A DNA stretch of 64,000 nucleotides. Origin: Novakomyces olei (taxonomy: Eukaryota > Ascomycota > Novakomycetes > Novakomycetales > Novakomycetaceae). Positions within the stretch are counted from its first letter, which is position 1; each line of letters begins with the position of its first letter. Location: contig JADEYG010000003.1 of the NCBI GenBank assembly GCA_016906335.1, positions 1,054,001 to 1,118,000 of the forward strand, written 5' to 3'. Position numbers and translations under genes: made by a program. Shown here one piece after another: positions 54,610-64,000 of this stretch. Under the pieces are notes generated by a model that was not told where the DNA came from, did no database searches, and saw only the letters and a list, made by a program, of their open reading frames with translations.

Positions 54610-56045
54610 TCAGCGTTTCAGAGAAGCTAATGCAACTGGTATATCCTTTGGCGCAGAAACGCTAACCACGTTACTCTTATCCGTTTCCTTGGCAATCAGA
54701 TTGGCCGTAGTCCGACCTGGGCCAACTGCCACCCACCGTTTCACGTGCTTTTCGTCCCTTAAATAATGCACTGACTGGACCCAGTGCACAGGCATTATGC
54801 ACTGATCTGCAATCAGCCTCTGGCACTCGGCCCTGTCCTCTTTACCAGCACAAGGATCAGGGTAAGGCCGAGCCGTCATATTGGCAATAATCTCAATTTG
54901 CGGTTTATGAAGGTCCACAAAAGGCAGCAAAGAAGAAATTGCTTGTCGTGCTGGTTTCATGAGCTCAGTGTGAAATGGTGCAGACACTTGCAAGGGAACT
55001 GCTCTAGGATCCGCTCCATCAAATTCTCGAACGTAGGAAATAAAGCGTCTGATAGCACGTGTAGTCCCGCTAAGTACGACCTGCGTCGAGGTATTGTAGT
55101 TTGCCACTGCCAGCGTTTCTCCTTTTTGCAGGTAAACCTCTTTAAAATAATCCAGACGCCTAAACATGTTGTCGAGTGCGTGTTTTGGGGCAATTACGGC
55201 ATACATACTCTGAGAATCGAGGCGGCAAGAGCCTGGTTGAGCCATTGCAATTGCTCTCGTTTGCACTATACGCACAGCGTCACTCCAACCCAATAAGCCG
55301 GCGGCCATGAGACTGTTAAACTCGCCGAGAGAGTGGCCCAGCGTGTAGCCAAAGTCACTCAGGTCGAGTCCTTCGCTCTAGATTGTAAGCAAACATTAGA
55401 CATTTGACATTGCGAAACAGATCATGCGTCTGATAACTGTCGGACCCTGTATCAACCACTGCTTTTACATATCGTCGCCAAACCGTCTATTAACTCATTA
55501 TCTTTAGAGACCAGTGGTATCATTATCCAATACAATGTAAAGGCACGGCAGGTGGTCGAGAGGGCAGACATGCAATAACGCCTTTATTTTATTTTTATTT
55601 TAATTATCATTTTTAAATTTTTTTAAATTTTTAAATTCATTTTGTTCAAATTTTATTTTGTTTCGTATATTTCGTCTTGTTTGTGAGCAAAAGAACCTAC
55701 CTCCATAGCCTTAAGCATCGCCCAACTGGCGCTGAGTATTGCCGGTTGGGCATTCTCTGTCAGCGTAAGTTCGTCCTTTCAATTAGCCTCTGAAGCAGAA
55801 TGCGCCTTCCCATTTACCTGTGTAGAATCTCGAATTAGCGTGCCCATATTGCGGCCGAGTACGTGGGAAACTTGATCTAGTACCTGCCTGACTACCGGGA
55901 AAGTTTGCTCCCACTCATTCAGCATTCCCACATGCTGAGAGCCCTGGCCGGGGAACGAAAGCGCTGCAGCGTAATTTGACGCATGGCGCTGGCCGTGTCG
56001 GCAGTAAGAGCAAACGACACGCGGCCGTGGCGCTCGTTTCCACAT
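54610..56045 (-). CDS. MCT1: Mitochondrial malonyl-CoA:ACP transacylase
   Basis: Three exons: 56045-55818, 55775-55701 and 55377-54610 (356 aa; yeast Mct1 is 360). An ATG at 56063 gives six more residues. The catalytic FPGQGSQHVGML near the start and the nucleophile block Gly-His-Ser-Leu-Gly-Glu (restored in exon 3) define the malonyltransferase family. The downstream Ser-Ala-Pro-Phe-His-Thr-Glu-Leu-Met with its His completes the active site. The short N-terminus rich in Arg, Lys and Ser fits mitochondrial import. The enzyme loads malonyl groups onto ACP for mitochondrial fatty-acid synthesis and lipoate supply. Intron 1 is 42 nt, with GGCTAATTGAAAG at its end. Intron 2 is the longest in the window (323 nt), AT-rich, and begins GTAGGT. 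Confidence 0.9.
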
Positions 56046-56739
56046 TTTGATTGTACCCCACAATGTTGGTTGCTTTATAGACAGGCCTTTAAAAAAATAG
56101 AATAATACTAATAATACGAATATGCTAATATTGCTAATATTGCTAATAAAAATAATCGCCCAGAAAATTAAATATACGCTATTAGTATGGGATGTGCGGT
56201 TGGTTATATGACGTTTGCCTGTCAGAGAAAATTGATAAAAAACTCGTAAAACAGGGCTCTTGTTTATATATGAGCGGTTATATTGTAAATATTATAGTGA
56301 GCGTACTCGGTGACATGAAAGTAGAAAGTATAATTTGGCATTGAGAAGTATTGTTCCTGTTTCAATTTTATACAATTTACATAATAGCTTGGCGGTGCTT
56401 GGCGGTCACACAAAATAACCGTCAAATAAATATGATAAAGAAGCCGTTTTAGGATCCGTAGAGCGTCAATTGGCAGAAATAAATAAAATTAAAAAGATAT
56501 AAACACGAAAAATAAAAGAAAAAATCCAGAACAAAGTACCAAACAACATTTTGCTAAAATAACCATACATATTACATCAAAACTTCTAACTTGCGTGTAA
56601 AGCGAACCCATTAATCCTCTAGAATCAGCTTTGCCAAAACCTTATTTAGCAACCCTCTCAACAATCTTCCTCGTATACACACAATGCCAAGTGTTGAGCA
56701 GGAATCTGGGAATCTGGCTAACGGCTCAAACCAAAAAAT
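56046..56739. other. Spacer upstream of MCT1 and downstream of the MFS gene
   Basis: About 690 nt of AT-rich DNA; a short frame at 56631-56828 has no recognisable family. Probably MCT1 promoter and MFS 3' flank. Confidence 0.5.
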
Positions 56740-58664
56740 CTAGTGTGGGCTGTCCTCATTCTGATCGAAATGTTCACGAGCCCATTTGCTCCGGAACCGG
56801 ATTTCTCTGCCCTTGTAGAAAAAAATAAAGGGAATCGGTATCAGGGGAATAGATAAGAAACCGAGTAAACTCGAAGCCCATTCATTGCCCAGTTTCTTGT
56901 ACATGGCAGTAGCAAACAAAGGAAATCCTCCCTGCTCTGTTAGTATCGAATAAATCAATAAAATTAATTGATCAATTAATATTGGACGAAGCCATAAATA
57001 ACGTTCGTAAAATTGCCTATCTTACCCCAACCAAGTTGCGCACTAAAATTACACCGGCAAGAGCAGATGCGGAATAAGTCTGGTAGCTGTCGACAACGTA
57101 ATTAAGCACACCGATAATAACAATGTACTGACCGGCACCAAAAAGAGCGGAAGCAATTATAGGCACGATCCAATGTACACTCGGGTAACTCGTCCACCCG
57201 AACCAAAAAAGGCTTACTGGAATAAAAAAAGCTCCTACTCGAGCAGTCCACATCCTCGCCTCTGGTACGCCATGCCCATCGTTCTCCGCGACCCTTCGCA
57301 AATAGTACCTCTCCTGTACAGGAGAAAAACAGGCAGCCAACAACGGGCCAATAGCGAGGCCTAAAAACGACAACCCTTGCTCTCCCCCACTGAACCCGTG
57401 GCCCCCATGCGGACCGAAAACAAGGGGAAAAGCCTCATTGAAAAGGTACACTAGCCCGTAAAGGAAACCGTTGTAAGCAGCACTAAAACTCGTAATTGGT
57501 TCAGTGAATAGGAACCTAAATGGCCGTGTAAGAGTAATCGCAAAAAGCTCGTCCAGCCCTTTACGGTGCATCGAGTGCTGATCTGTTGTGCTACTAGCCG
57601 AGGCTAAATTCTCCTTCTTCATCAGTCGCACAACCCTTTTGGCTTTGCGTCTAAGGATAATGGTGTGCCTTGTCTCTGGCAGCATTAAAAGCAATAACCA
57701 AAAGCCTCCACTGATGGCTGTAGTCACCCAGAAAATCATACGCCATCCAGCATTTTGGCCAATGTACCCGCTCATCACAAGAGCAGTAGGCGGGCCTACT
57801 GTGCTGCTCAGTCCATAAATTACCATTGCTCCACCGCTACTGTCTCGGTCCCATAGGTCACTAATGCTGCCCCCTGTGTTTGTAAGAGGAGCTCCTCCAG
57901 CACAGCCGGCAATAAACCGGCAGACCAGGATTGTACCGATATTGGGGGCCGTTGCCAGTGGAATCTGAAATATAAATAATAAAAACCATGAAACTGAGTA
58001 AACGGGCTGCCGTCCAAAGTACTCCGAGAGGGGCGCCAGCAGGACAGGACCTACGGCGAAGCCGAGAATGTACAGTGAAAGTGCGAGAGTCGTGACTTCC
58101 TCTGATACGTGAAACTCTTGCTGTATTCCCATTGCCCCTGACGAAATACTGCCAGCGCACCAGCATCTGCATGTTAGAATTCGAAATATGATTGCGGATT
58201 GTTCTATACGAAATACAGATGAAGGTGCAGAGCAATTAGAGATTAAAAGAACGGACAAACAAACAAAAAAAAAAAGAAAAAAAAAATACAAAAAGTCTGA
58301 ACATAGAAATGCACGATCAGAAAGAGTATGTATGACACACAACTAGACTATTCCAAACTTACGTTACAACATTCAGCATACTAACGAAAAAAGTGATGTA
58401 CCACTTTTTCCAGCGCCGCCAGTGCCGTGGATTATCCGGATCCGCTTCGCCGTACACTATAACGATTGGCAGCGCTTGCTGAGACTGTGCTCGAGCTGCT
58501 CCTAATGCTTCCGGCTCGGATAAGTATAAATATTTCTGTGTAGCAGCATCACGTTCTATGTCCGACCGTCGCTCTTGCTGCTGCTGTTCAGGATCAGACG
58601 GATGCTCAACACGCTCTGCATGCTGAACCCCGTCCGTCTCGGGTTTCTGTGGCACTTGGGCCAT
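56740..58664 (-). CDS. MFS drug:H+ antiporter, DHA1 type
   Basis: Three exons: 58664-58363, 58166-57026 and 56931-56740 (544 aa). The join of exons 1-2 restores LNVVTCWCAGSISSG, and the join of exons 2-3 restores NLVGGGFPLFATAMYKKLG; both are family blocks of the fungal polyamine/drug DHA1 group. There are 12 predicted membrane segments. The motif Ala-Pro-Leu-Ser-Glu-Tyr-Phe-Gly-Arg-Gln-Pro-Val-Tyr lies between TM2 and TM3. The cytosolic N-terminus is acidic and Gln/Glu-rich with a long charged lead, as common for these transporters. Introns begin GTAAGT and GTAAGA, with CTAAC branch sites (TTCTAACATGCAG; TACTAACAGAGCAG). It probably exports polyamines or drugs. Confidence 0.92.
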
Positions 58665-59772
58665 GGAAGGAGGACGATAGGAGCAGCTACAGACGGAGAC
58701 GTGGGAGACTGATTAAATTCCGGCCCTTCCTCGAAACCTGACAAGACAAGGTACGAAATTATAGGAAAAAAAGAGTAACGATTTTGCCGGTAATCACACA
58801 CTGCAATTGCGCTACTGTACAGCGCGTGCTACCTCGAAAATCCAGCGATAATGAGCACTCGATGCTCTGGCTTCTGTATCCCTTGCGCCTGCTTGACGTA
58901 ATTTATTTATTTGGATAGACGGGAAAAGGATTAATTATTAATTAATAATACTCCATTTATTCATTCATGCTGGTTTCGGCATTTATGTATGGGATTAATA
59001 CAGAATTGTGTGGGTGAATGAAACAAACAGTCACCGAGTGTGGGGCCGATAAAATTTTCGCTGCACGCGAGCTATGCTTGGTGTGAAAGCGTGAGACTGT
59101 ACAAAGCCGCGTGCGGCCGTAATCTCGGCAAAAATTGAGGACTTTGTAAAGCGCTCGTCATTTGGTAAAGGCGATATTATTAATAGTCTCATACAAAATA
59201 TCCCGCGCTGCGTGGACCTGACAGTGCTCGGCAAAATTGAACGACTACGATTGGTCCAGTGACATCATGCATTCGGATATACTCGCCAAAAAGGGAAAAT
59301 GTTCCGAATGTAGGATCCAGTAGATTATTCCTCGATAAAGTAGCGGTTTGGTATTGTGTATGGTACTAAATTTTGGGTGTGTAGACTCCATAATTAATAC
59401 TGTTTTACATACTCGCAACACTCCTCTATTAGCTTTTCGATTTTGATTATACTGCAGCTGCTATATATAATTTATTCCAGTACAAAGTCTTTCTGCAGGG
59501 AGCCATGCATGCTTGATGTTGCGACATGCCTACTGTGACGAAATAAATCGACTGCATACAGAAAATTGCTGTTTATTGTTTGCCATCTATGTTTGCAATT
59601 CAGCAGGCCAACAAATAAGGCAAGGTGAACAAATAAGGTAAAGTCGTCAGACCAGCTAGTATTACATATACATGGAGCTGACAGCTCTTGAGTGGCAACA
59701 AAATACGGTTCATCTTCAACCCCATGCTTTATGAATTTACATCTATCCCAATAATTAACTAATTGTACAAGT
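58665..59772. other. Spacer upstream of the MFS gene and downstream of the aquaglyceroporin
   Basis: About 1.1 kb of AT-rich DNA with several short frames (58556-58801 overlaps the MFS start; 59031-59234). A 121-codon frame at 59472-59837 starts inside the aquaglyceroporin 3' end. I see nothing that I can support as a gene. Confidence 0.5.
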
Positions 59773-61050
59773 TTAACCGGCAGGCTGGCCGCTGTGAAGG
59801 CGAATGTCGCCAGAAGTAGGATGCTCGGGATCCTCAACCGTATAGTGCGAGCGTCGGCGATGGCTGGTAAAGAAAGACTTGATTGCTCGCCATGTCACTT
59901 CACGCGGGAAATTAATCGGGGACTCTGGCCCTTCAAACACAAAGAAGTCATAGGCAAAGCAGCCCAGAAAAGCACCCGCCACAGGACCGGCAATTGCTCC
60001 CGATAGCCACCATAACTTGTGCTCCGTCCAAATCTGCCGAGGAAATCCCACCATAGACAGAAAGATGCGGGGGGCAAGATCACGGAAAGGGTTAAGAATA
60101 AAGGGAGTTTGCAGCCCGAGTGTAAGGCCGAGCATACTGATAACGAGACCCAATATAAAGGCATTCATACCCTTGGAAGGTGGTATATTTTGACTATCGC
60201 CCACAGCAAGAATAGTAATGTGTAAAATCGCGGTACTGCTAACCTCGTTGAACCAGGCCGATGCTATCGGCACTCCAGGATAGGGTACGGTGTAGAATAA
60301 TGAGCCAGTGCTGTTGCTCCAGCCATTAGGATCGAGCTGGCGCAGTAAAGGATAGTGCAGGATAAAACACCACGCAGAGGCTGCCAGCATACCAAAAAAC
60401 TGAGCAATCCAAAACTGGAAAACGCGTGGAAAGGGAAACCCACGGAAAAACCAGAGACTAAGCGTAATGACCGGGTTCAAATGCGCACCAGAGTAGCCAC
60501 CAGCCACGTAAATTGCCGCCATAATTCCGAATCCCCAGCCTAGCACAATAGACAAATAATTCCCGTAGGCAGCGCCTCCAATGTGCACCTGCAAAGTCGC
60601 CGACAGACCGATAAAAAGAAATACAAAAGATCCAAGGAACTCGGCCATCTCCGCATGAAACCGGTGGCGCAGTCTTAAAAATGCTTGGTAGTCCTTGTCC
60701 TCCAGGACATGGATTTTTTCCAATTCTGCCTTTTCCGCATCACGGCTACCGCCCGACGCCTCTATATCCGCAATCTTGTTCTTCAGCCGTTCGTGAATCA
60801 AATCTTTATAGCCGTCCCGCGTCGTCTGTGGGAAGGGCTTGGCAATACTGAAGAGATTGCTCGAATCTTGCCCATTGTTCCGGTCTGGAGGATCTACTAG
60901 CGAGTACAAGTGATCGCGATTGAGCTCCGGATTGTAGCCTGGATGGTCTAATTTTGAATGATGCAAGAGATCTATCATCGTATGTAACTTTTGCCATTCT
61001 TTTTGATGGTGCCTATGATGCAGACCGTCATCAGCATCATGGTTCGACAT
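59773..61050 (-). CDS. Aquaglyceroporin (MIP family) with altered NPA boxes
   Basis: A single exon of 425 aa. The six-helix MIP fold is present at about residues 140-390. The first box reads Ala-His-Leu-Asn-Pro-Val (NPV in place of NPA) and the second Ile-Leu-Asn-Pro-Phe-Arg-Asp (NPF in place of NPA). The Arg-Asp after the second box, usual in glycerol-type channels, is kept. The N-terminal cytosolic tail is long and charged (His/Asp-rich start, then KPFPQTTRDGYKDL) as in fungal glycerol channels. The C-terminal tail has Glu, His and Arg. Channels of this type carry water or glycerol at the plasma membrane and help osmotic adjustment. Confidence 0.85.
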   Translation of the reverse strand: MSNHDADDGLHHRHHQKEWQKLHTMIDLLHHSKLDHPGYNPELNRDHLYSLVDPPDRNNGQDSSNLFSIAKPFPQTTRDGYKDLIHERLKNKIADIEASGGSRDAEKAELEKIHVLEDKDYQAFLRLRHRFHAEMAEFLGSFVFLFIGLSATLQVHIGGAAYGNYLSIVLGWGFGIMAAIYVAGGYSGAHLNPVITLSLWFFRGFPFPRVFQFWIAQFFGMLAASAWCFILHYPLLRQLDPNGWSNSTGSLFYTVPYPGVPIASAWFNEVSSTAILHITILAVGDSQNIPPSKGMNAFILGLVISMLGLTLGLQTPFILNPFRDLAPRIFLSMVGFPRQIWTEHKLWWLSGAIAGPVAGAFLGCFAYDFFVFEGPESPINFPREVTWRAIKSFFTSHRRRSHYTVEDPEHPTSGDIRLHSGQPAG

Positions 61051-61686
61051 GTTTGAAGTGATTTATAACGGAACTAAAAGTTCAATCCCTCTTTAACCAT
61101 TTTGTTATCAGTCGGCCAGGATATCAACAAATTCGAAATTTAATAATAATAATCGCGATACATCCGATTCGGATAATTTTACATGATGAAAATCATGTTG
61201 ATGCAGATCGGGTCAAATGTAAATATTATCATAATATTGCACATATATTTGCACATCTGTCAAGTCTCGGAATTGTGTAGCTCTTCTTACGTATATTATA
61301 TCGTATATACGCTGAAATAATGACCGGCATTATAACCTGTACAAGCAACCCCTCCTTATCCTAAAATTTAAGTTCAGGGTTAGTTAGGGTTAATCTATCT
61401 AGACATATATTCCAGGAAATTTGTCCAGTGTTCGCCACAAATTAGTGGATTTGTAATAACTGTACGTAGATTTGTTTGAGCCACGGTGAGAAGGACTGCC
61501 ATTGGCAATGCGCAGTAGTTGCGGGTGTAAATAGATTTGCCATTTCAAAATATCAAGATTCAGAGATTGTGTAATATATATTCCGCGTATTTTTATCTAG
61601 TCGAGATTACTATATGCTGTGTATGTATTATTATATTCCTTTATTGTGCTACGCACTAATTAATTTAGTACTTCAATATCCCGTCA
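61051..61686. other. Divergent promoter region upstream of the aquaglyceroporin
   Basis: About 640 nt of AT-rich DNA. Short TTAGGGTTA-like stretch at about 61380-61394. No gene seen. Confidence 0.5.
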
Positions 61687-62393
61687 ATGCAGCGTGCTAG
61701 ACAAATTGAGGATCTTGTTAAGCCCGAGTTCAATGCCAGTGAATTCGTAGAAAAAAAATTACGAGGACGAGCAAATGTTCGCGGCACAATGCAAGTATTT
61801 TGGCGCCTATCCAATTGTGTTTTTATATGGCATATTCATGTTAAAAAATGACAGCGATGTGCGTTAAAAAAATCCTTCGAGCCGGATTCGAGCCGACGAC
61901 CTTGTGGTATTTGTTTTACCAATTACAGCCACACGCTCTACCAACTGAGCTATCGAAGGTTTGAACTGACCATTCGTATGAACGCTATGTTGAATTACCG
62001 ATTAATTAAATATATATTAACTATGTGGATAAGTAATTAACAGCTTGTACATGTTTTGCAAAGAGAAAGAAATCAAATCAATAGCTGCTGCATTGAGTCT
62101 GGATCAAACCCCCATTTTTTTATCGACCGCGAAACTTTCAAGCTGATAGACGATGTATACGGCTCGAGTCTTATACTCTCGAGTACAGGGGAAATCATTA
62201 TCTTTGAAAGGTGGCATGAAAAAATAACGAGTATAGTAATTCATCACCTCACAAAATTATTTGGTGAGCTTATCTATTCTGTACAAATCTTGTGACCATC
62301 GTAGATTGCCTCGTATTGATTCACCTTTACAGCTTCAAAGATAAAGTCAGAGGCGTTGTTAAGAAACGGCTGAGGCAAAATATAAACATTATA
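61687..62393 (+). CDS. Candidate multi-exon gene of unknown family (3' end unresolved)
   Basis: Proposed exons: 61687-61794, 62044-62263 and 62305-62393, all phase-compatible. Exon 1 encodes Met-Gln-Arg-Ala-Arg-Gln-Ile-Glu-Asp-Leu-Val-Lys-Pro-Glu-Phe-Asn and ends Gly-Thr-Met-Gln. Exon 2 encodes LVHVLQRERNQINSCC, then HFFIDRETFKLIDDVYGS and ERWHEKITSIVIHHL. Exon 3 has HLYSFKDKVRGVVKKRLRQN. Helical, charged sequence of this kind occurs at the start of vesicle-tether (CATCHR-type) subunits, but I cannot name the protein. The first intron (249 nt) would contain the tRNA-Tyr gene on the opposite strand. Donors are GTATTT and GTGAGC, and branch sites are weak, so the model is tentative. A later possible exon near 62469 could belong to it. 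Confidence 0.4.
61873..61959 (-). tRNA. tRNA-Tyr (GTA), intron-containing
   Basis: The reverse complement gives acceptor stem CCTTCGA/TCGAAGG, D-arm TAGCTCAGTTGGTAGAGCG, anticodon stem TGTGG/CCACA with GTA in the loop, and T-arm GTCGGCTCGAATCCGGC. About 12-15 extra bases (ATTGGTAAAACAAATA region) lie one nucleotide 3' of the anticodon, the standard place for a tRNA-Tyr intron. The T-run terminator (seven T on the minus strand at 61866-61872) is directly downstream. Confidence 0.93.
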
Positions 62394-62730
62394 GTAAAGG
62401 ATGCACTCTACACAGCTCCAAACTATTACTAATAATCATTCAAGTATTTATTTGATTCTATGCACTAGACTGCAGTCCACAAGAGTTTAACGAGTACTAC
62501 CGACCACGGAAACCCAGTATTACTGAAGTAACGCCCGAGATCGGTGTACCGTTAAAACAAGAAATTCAGCTAAACATGCTTTCTTAATATCCGTTTTAAT
62601 CTCCGATAAGTGCTATATTGTGTGTCAAAATAATGATATTATCCCCCCCTTACTGTTGCCATGATTGATTTGAATGAACAAGAAACAGGTGCCACCAGAA
62701 ACGTAGACATGCTCAGCCAAACCTCATAGT
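62394..62730. other. Spacer, possible terminal exon of the candidate gene
   Basis: About 340 nt. A short open stretch around 62469-62587 reads as coding-like (Cys-Ser-Pro-Gln-Glu-Phe-Asn-Glu-Tyr-Tyr) but I could not link it in phase to the exon ending at 62393. Confidence 0.3.
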
Positions 62731-63379
62731 TTACTCTGGCTTGTCCTGCTCGAGGGGCGGTGGAGCCTGACCTTCATCGTCGTCATCACTGTCTCCGCCT
62801 TCATCGTCGTCCTCACCAGCGCCAAACTGACCAAGGCCGCCAGCTCCACCAAGGCCACCGAGCTTGCTAAAATCAAAGCCACCAGCGCCGCCGGCACCGC
62901 CAGCGAGCGCACTTAAATCAGGCATTCCTCCACCTGGACCGCCAGCGCCAAAGTCCATTTCCTCCTTCTCGTCTTGCTCGTCTTCGTCGACCCAACGGTC
63001 GAAATCGGTCTTGAGGAAATGAGGCTTGCTCTTGTCCTTGAGCAGCCGAGGCCAGTACTCGGCCGACTTTTCCTTCTTGCGCAGCTCAAACACAGTGTAG
63101 CGGCCTGTTACCGAATGCCGTGAGGCAGAGGGATCAATCTCTGCATACAGCTGAAGGTTCACCTCGTACTCCGTCCCGTTCTTGCTCTTACCCCGATAGT
63201 GCAGCGAATTGCTGTCTAATTTGATCTCAGGGTTGGGCACGTCTGGAGCAACGACCGTGACGAATACAATGTTCTTCTCAGCCACATCTTCTGATGAGCG
63301 CTGTGCCCACGTAACTATATAGTTAGATCGTTTGATCCTCTAATCCACAGATTCACTTACCTTCTGGGGTCAATGCCAT
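62731..63379 (-). CDS. SBA1: Hsp90 co-chaperone p23/Sba1
   Basis: Two exons: 63379-63361 and 63314-62731 (200 aa). The 46-nt intron is GTAAGT...AACGATCTAACTATATAG, phase 1. The CS-domain beta-sandwich is present with VTWAQRSSEDV at the start, then NIVFVTVVAPDV and KNGTEYEVNLQLYAEIDPSAS. A family Trp block appears as Glu-Tyr-Trp-Pro-Arg-Leu-Leu. The C-terminal tail is Gly/Ala/Asp-rich with DFGAGGPGGGMPDL, as in fungal p23. p23 stabilises ATP-bound Hsp90-client complexes in cytosol and nucleus. Confidence 0.94.
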
Positions 63380-63675
63380 AATGTTTGCTGCACAGTCTGT
63401 TTCGTGCTGCTTTTAACTCGGCGCCCGTTCTATGACGTTCGATTGCTTATTCTATGGCTCTGCAAACTTCTCTGTGTGGAGAAAACCCTGTGGGCTGTAT
63501 TACTTGCGAGCGCAATTATTGGGAGCGCTATTAATATAATATGGATGGCAATCTGCACGCAGCATGACTTGCCGCAATTCTATATAGAAAGAAATAATAT
63601 TATTATTGGAATAAACACCGCTATACATACACAAGAATACGCGACAGCAATACGCGACAGCAATTAGGAGACACA
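63380..63675. other. Spacer upstream of SBA1
   Basis: About 296 nt with an 87-codon open frame (63404-63667) lacking any recognised feature; it is antisense to nothing. Probably promoter and 3' flank. Confidence 0.45.
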
Positions 63676-64000
63676 CTATCCCTGTGCCGATTGTAGACCC
63701 GCGATTATACGGTCGTGTGCCTTACCATAATGACCACTTGTACTTTGCAGTGCATTAACGTGCTCAGCAGAAAACCAGCCAGAGGCAATTCCACGTGCAA
63801 CTGAGCTGACAATCTGGCATACTTTATCCTCTAGTTCGAGCACATCAACGTCCTGGTCCGCTCCCGGTTCCGCGACTACTCCCTCGTCTCCATCTTCGTC
63901 GTCGTACGATAGTACTGGCTCGAATTGTGTACCCATTAAATCTGCCAGCGCCTTGTACGCTCGATCGAGTGTTTTGAGCACGTTTATCTCGTCGTCCGCC
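63676..64000 (-). CDS. 3' part of an unidentified gene (cut by the window edge)
   Basis: The frame is open to the right edge of the window and ends at 63676. About 107 residues are visible. The visible part is acidic and helical: DDEINVLKTLDRAYKALADL, an Asp/Glu-rich stretch (Asp-Glu-Asp-Gly-Asp-Glu), then Glu-Asp-Lys-Val-Cys-Gln-Ile-Val-Ser-Ser-Val-Ala-Arg-Gly-Ile-Ala-Ser-Gly-Trp-Phe. I do not recognise the family. The start is outside the window. Confidence 0.5.
   Translation of the reverse strand, partial: ADDEINVLKTLDRAYKALADLMGTQFEPVLSYDDEDGDEGVVAEPGADQDVDVLELEDKVCQIVSSVARGIASGWFSAEHVNALQSTSGHYGKAHDRIIAGLQSAQG

Noticed and set aside
59472-59837. 121-residue frame with a signal-peptide-like start
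   Set aside because: Its first third overlaps the conserved aquaglyceroporin 3' end on the same strand in another frame. No family match is recognised.

Overview
The window is nuclear DNA of a compact, intron-bearing ascomycete-type fungus. The evidence is a fungal gene set: MED12/Srb8, NTO1, two or three Zn2Cys6 regulators, a PDR-type ABC transporter, a JEN-type carboxylate permease and PDX1. The introns are short (mostly 35-95 nt) and usually carry a CTAAY-type branch site only 5-12 nt before the 3' AG. CTG falls at positions that must be leucine (the GLDS motif of the ABC transporter; the Leu-Leu after Asp-Ala in SAR1), so the genetic code looks standard and not CTG-Ser. I cannot name the species. 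An early-diverging budding yeast or a Taphrinomycotina-like yeast would fit. No centromere, rDNA, CRISPR array, virus-like element or intact transposon was seen.

Left part (1-25 kb): a Zn2Cys6 regulator (-), MED12 (+), mitochondrial 2-methylcitrate dehydratase (-), a possible small secreted protein (+), an STK11IP-like leucine-rich-repeat protein (+), the EF-hand aspartate/glutamate mitochondrial carrier (-), a cystinosin/ERS1 lysosomal (vacuolar) transporter (-) with six proposed exons, the NuA3 subunit NTO1 (+) and a five-repeat Myb protein (-).

Middle part (25-46 kb): mostly housekeeping genes. These are eIF3a (+), DNA primase large subunit PRI2 (+), PDX1 (-), SAR1 GTPase (-), a JEN-like carboxylate/H+ symporter (-), a PaiB-like FMN-binding protein (+), the rRNA methyltransferase RRP8 (+), orotate phosphoribosyltransferase (-), ESCRT-II SNF8/VPS22 (-), a Gfo/Idh/MocA oxidoreductase (+), tRNA-His (-) and a metallo-beta-lactamase-fold protein (+).

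Right part (46-64 kb): more accessory in character. A full-size PDR ABC transporter (+) is followed by a Zn2Cys6 regulator (+), and the spacer and both coding regions are full of tandem repeats. Then come mitochondrial malonyl-CoA:ACP transacylase (-), a DHA1-type MFS drug antiporter (-), an aquaglyceroporin with altered NPA boxes (-), an intron-containing tRNA-Tyr (-) that may sit inside the intron of an unidentified gene (+), the Hsp90 co-chaperone p23/SBA1 (-) and the 3' end of an unidentified gene (-).

Functional links that can be argued: 2-methylcitrate dehydratase, the JEN permease, PDX1 and the aspartate/glutamate carrier all serve mitochondrial carbon metabolism, but they are scattered and show no cluster structure. 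The ABC transporter and the adjacent Zn2Cys6 gene are the best candidate regulator-target pair. Exon joins were inferred by eye from splice signals, reading phase and family alignment. All the joins given as exon lists keep phase.
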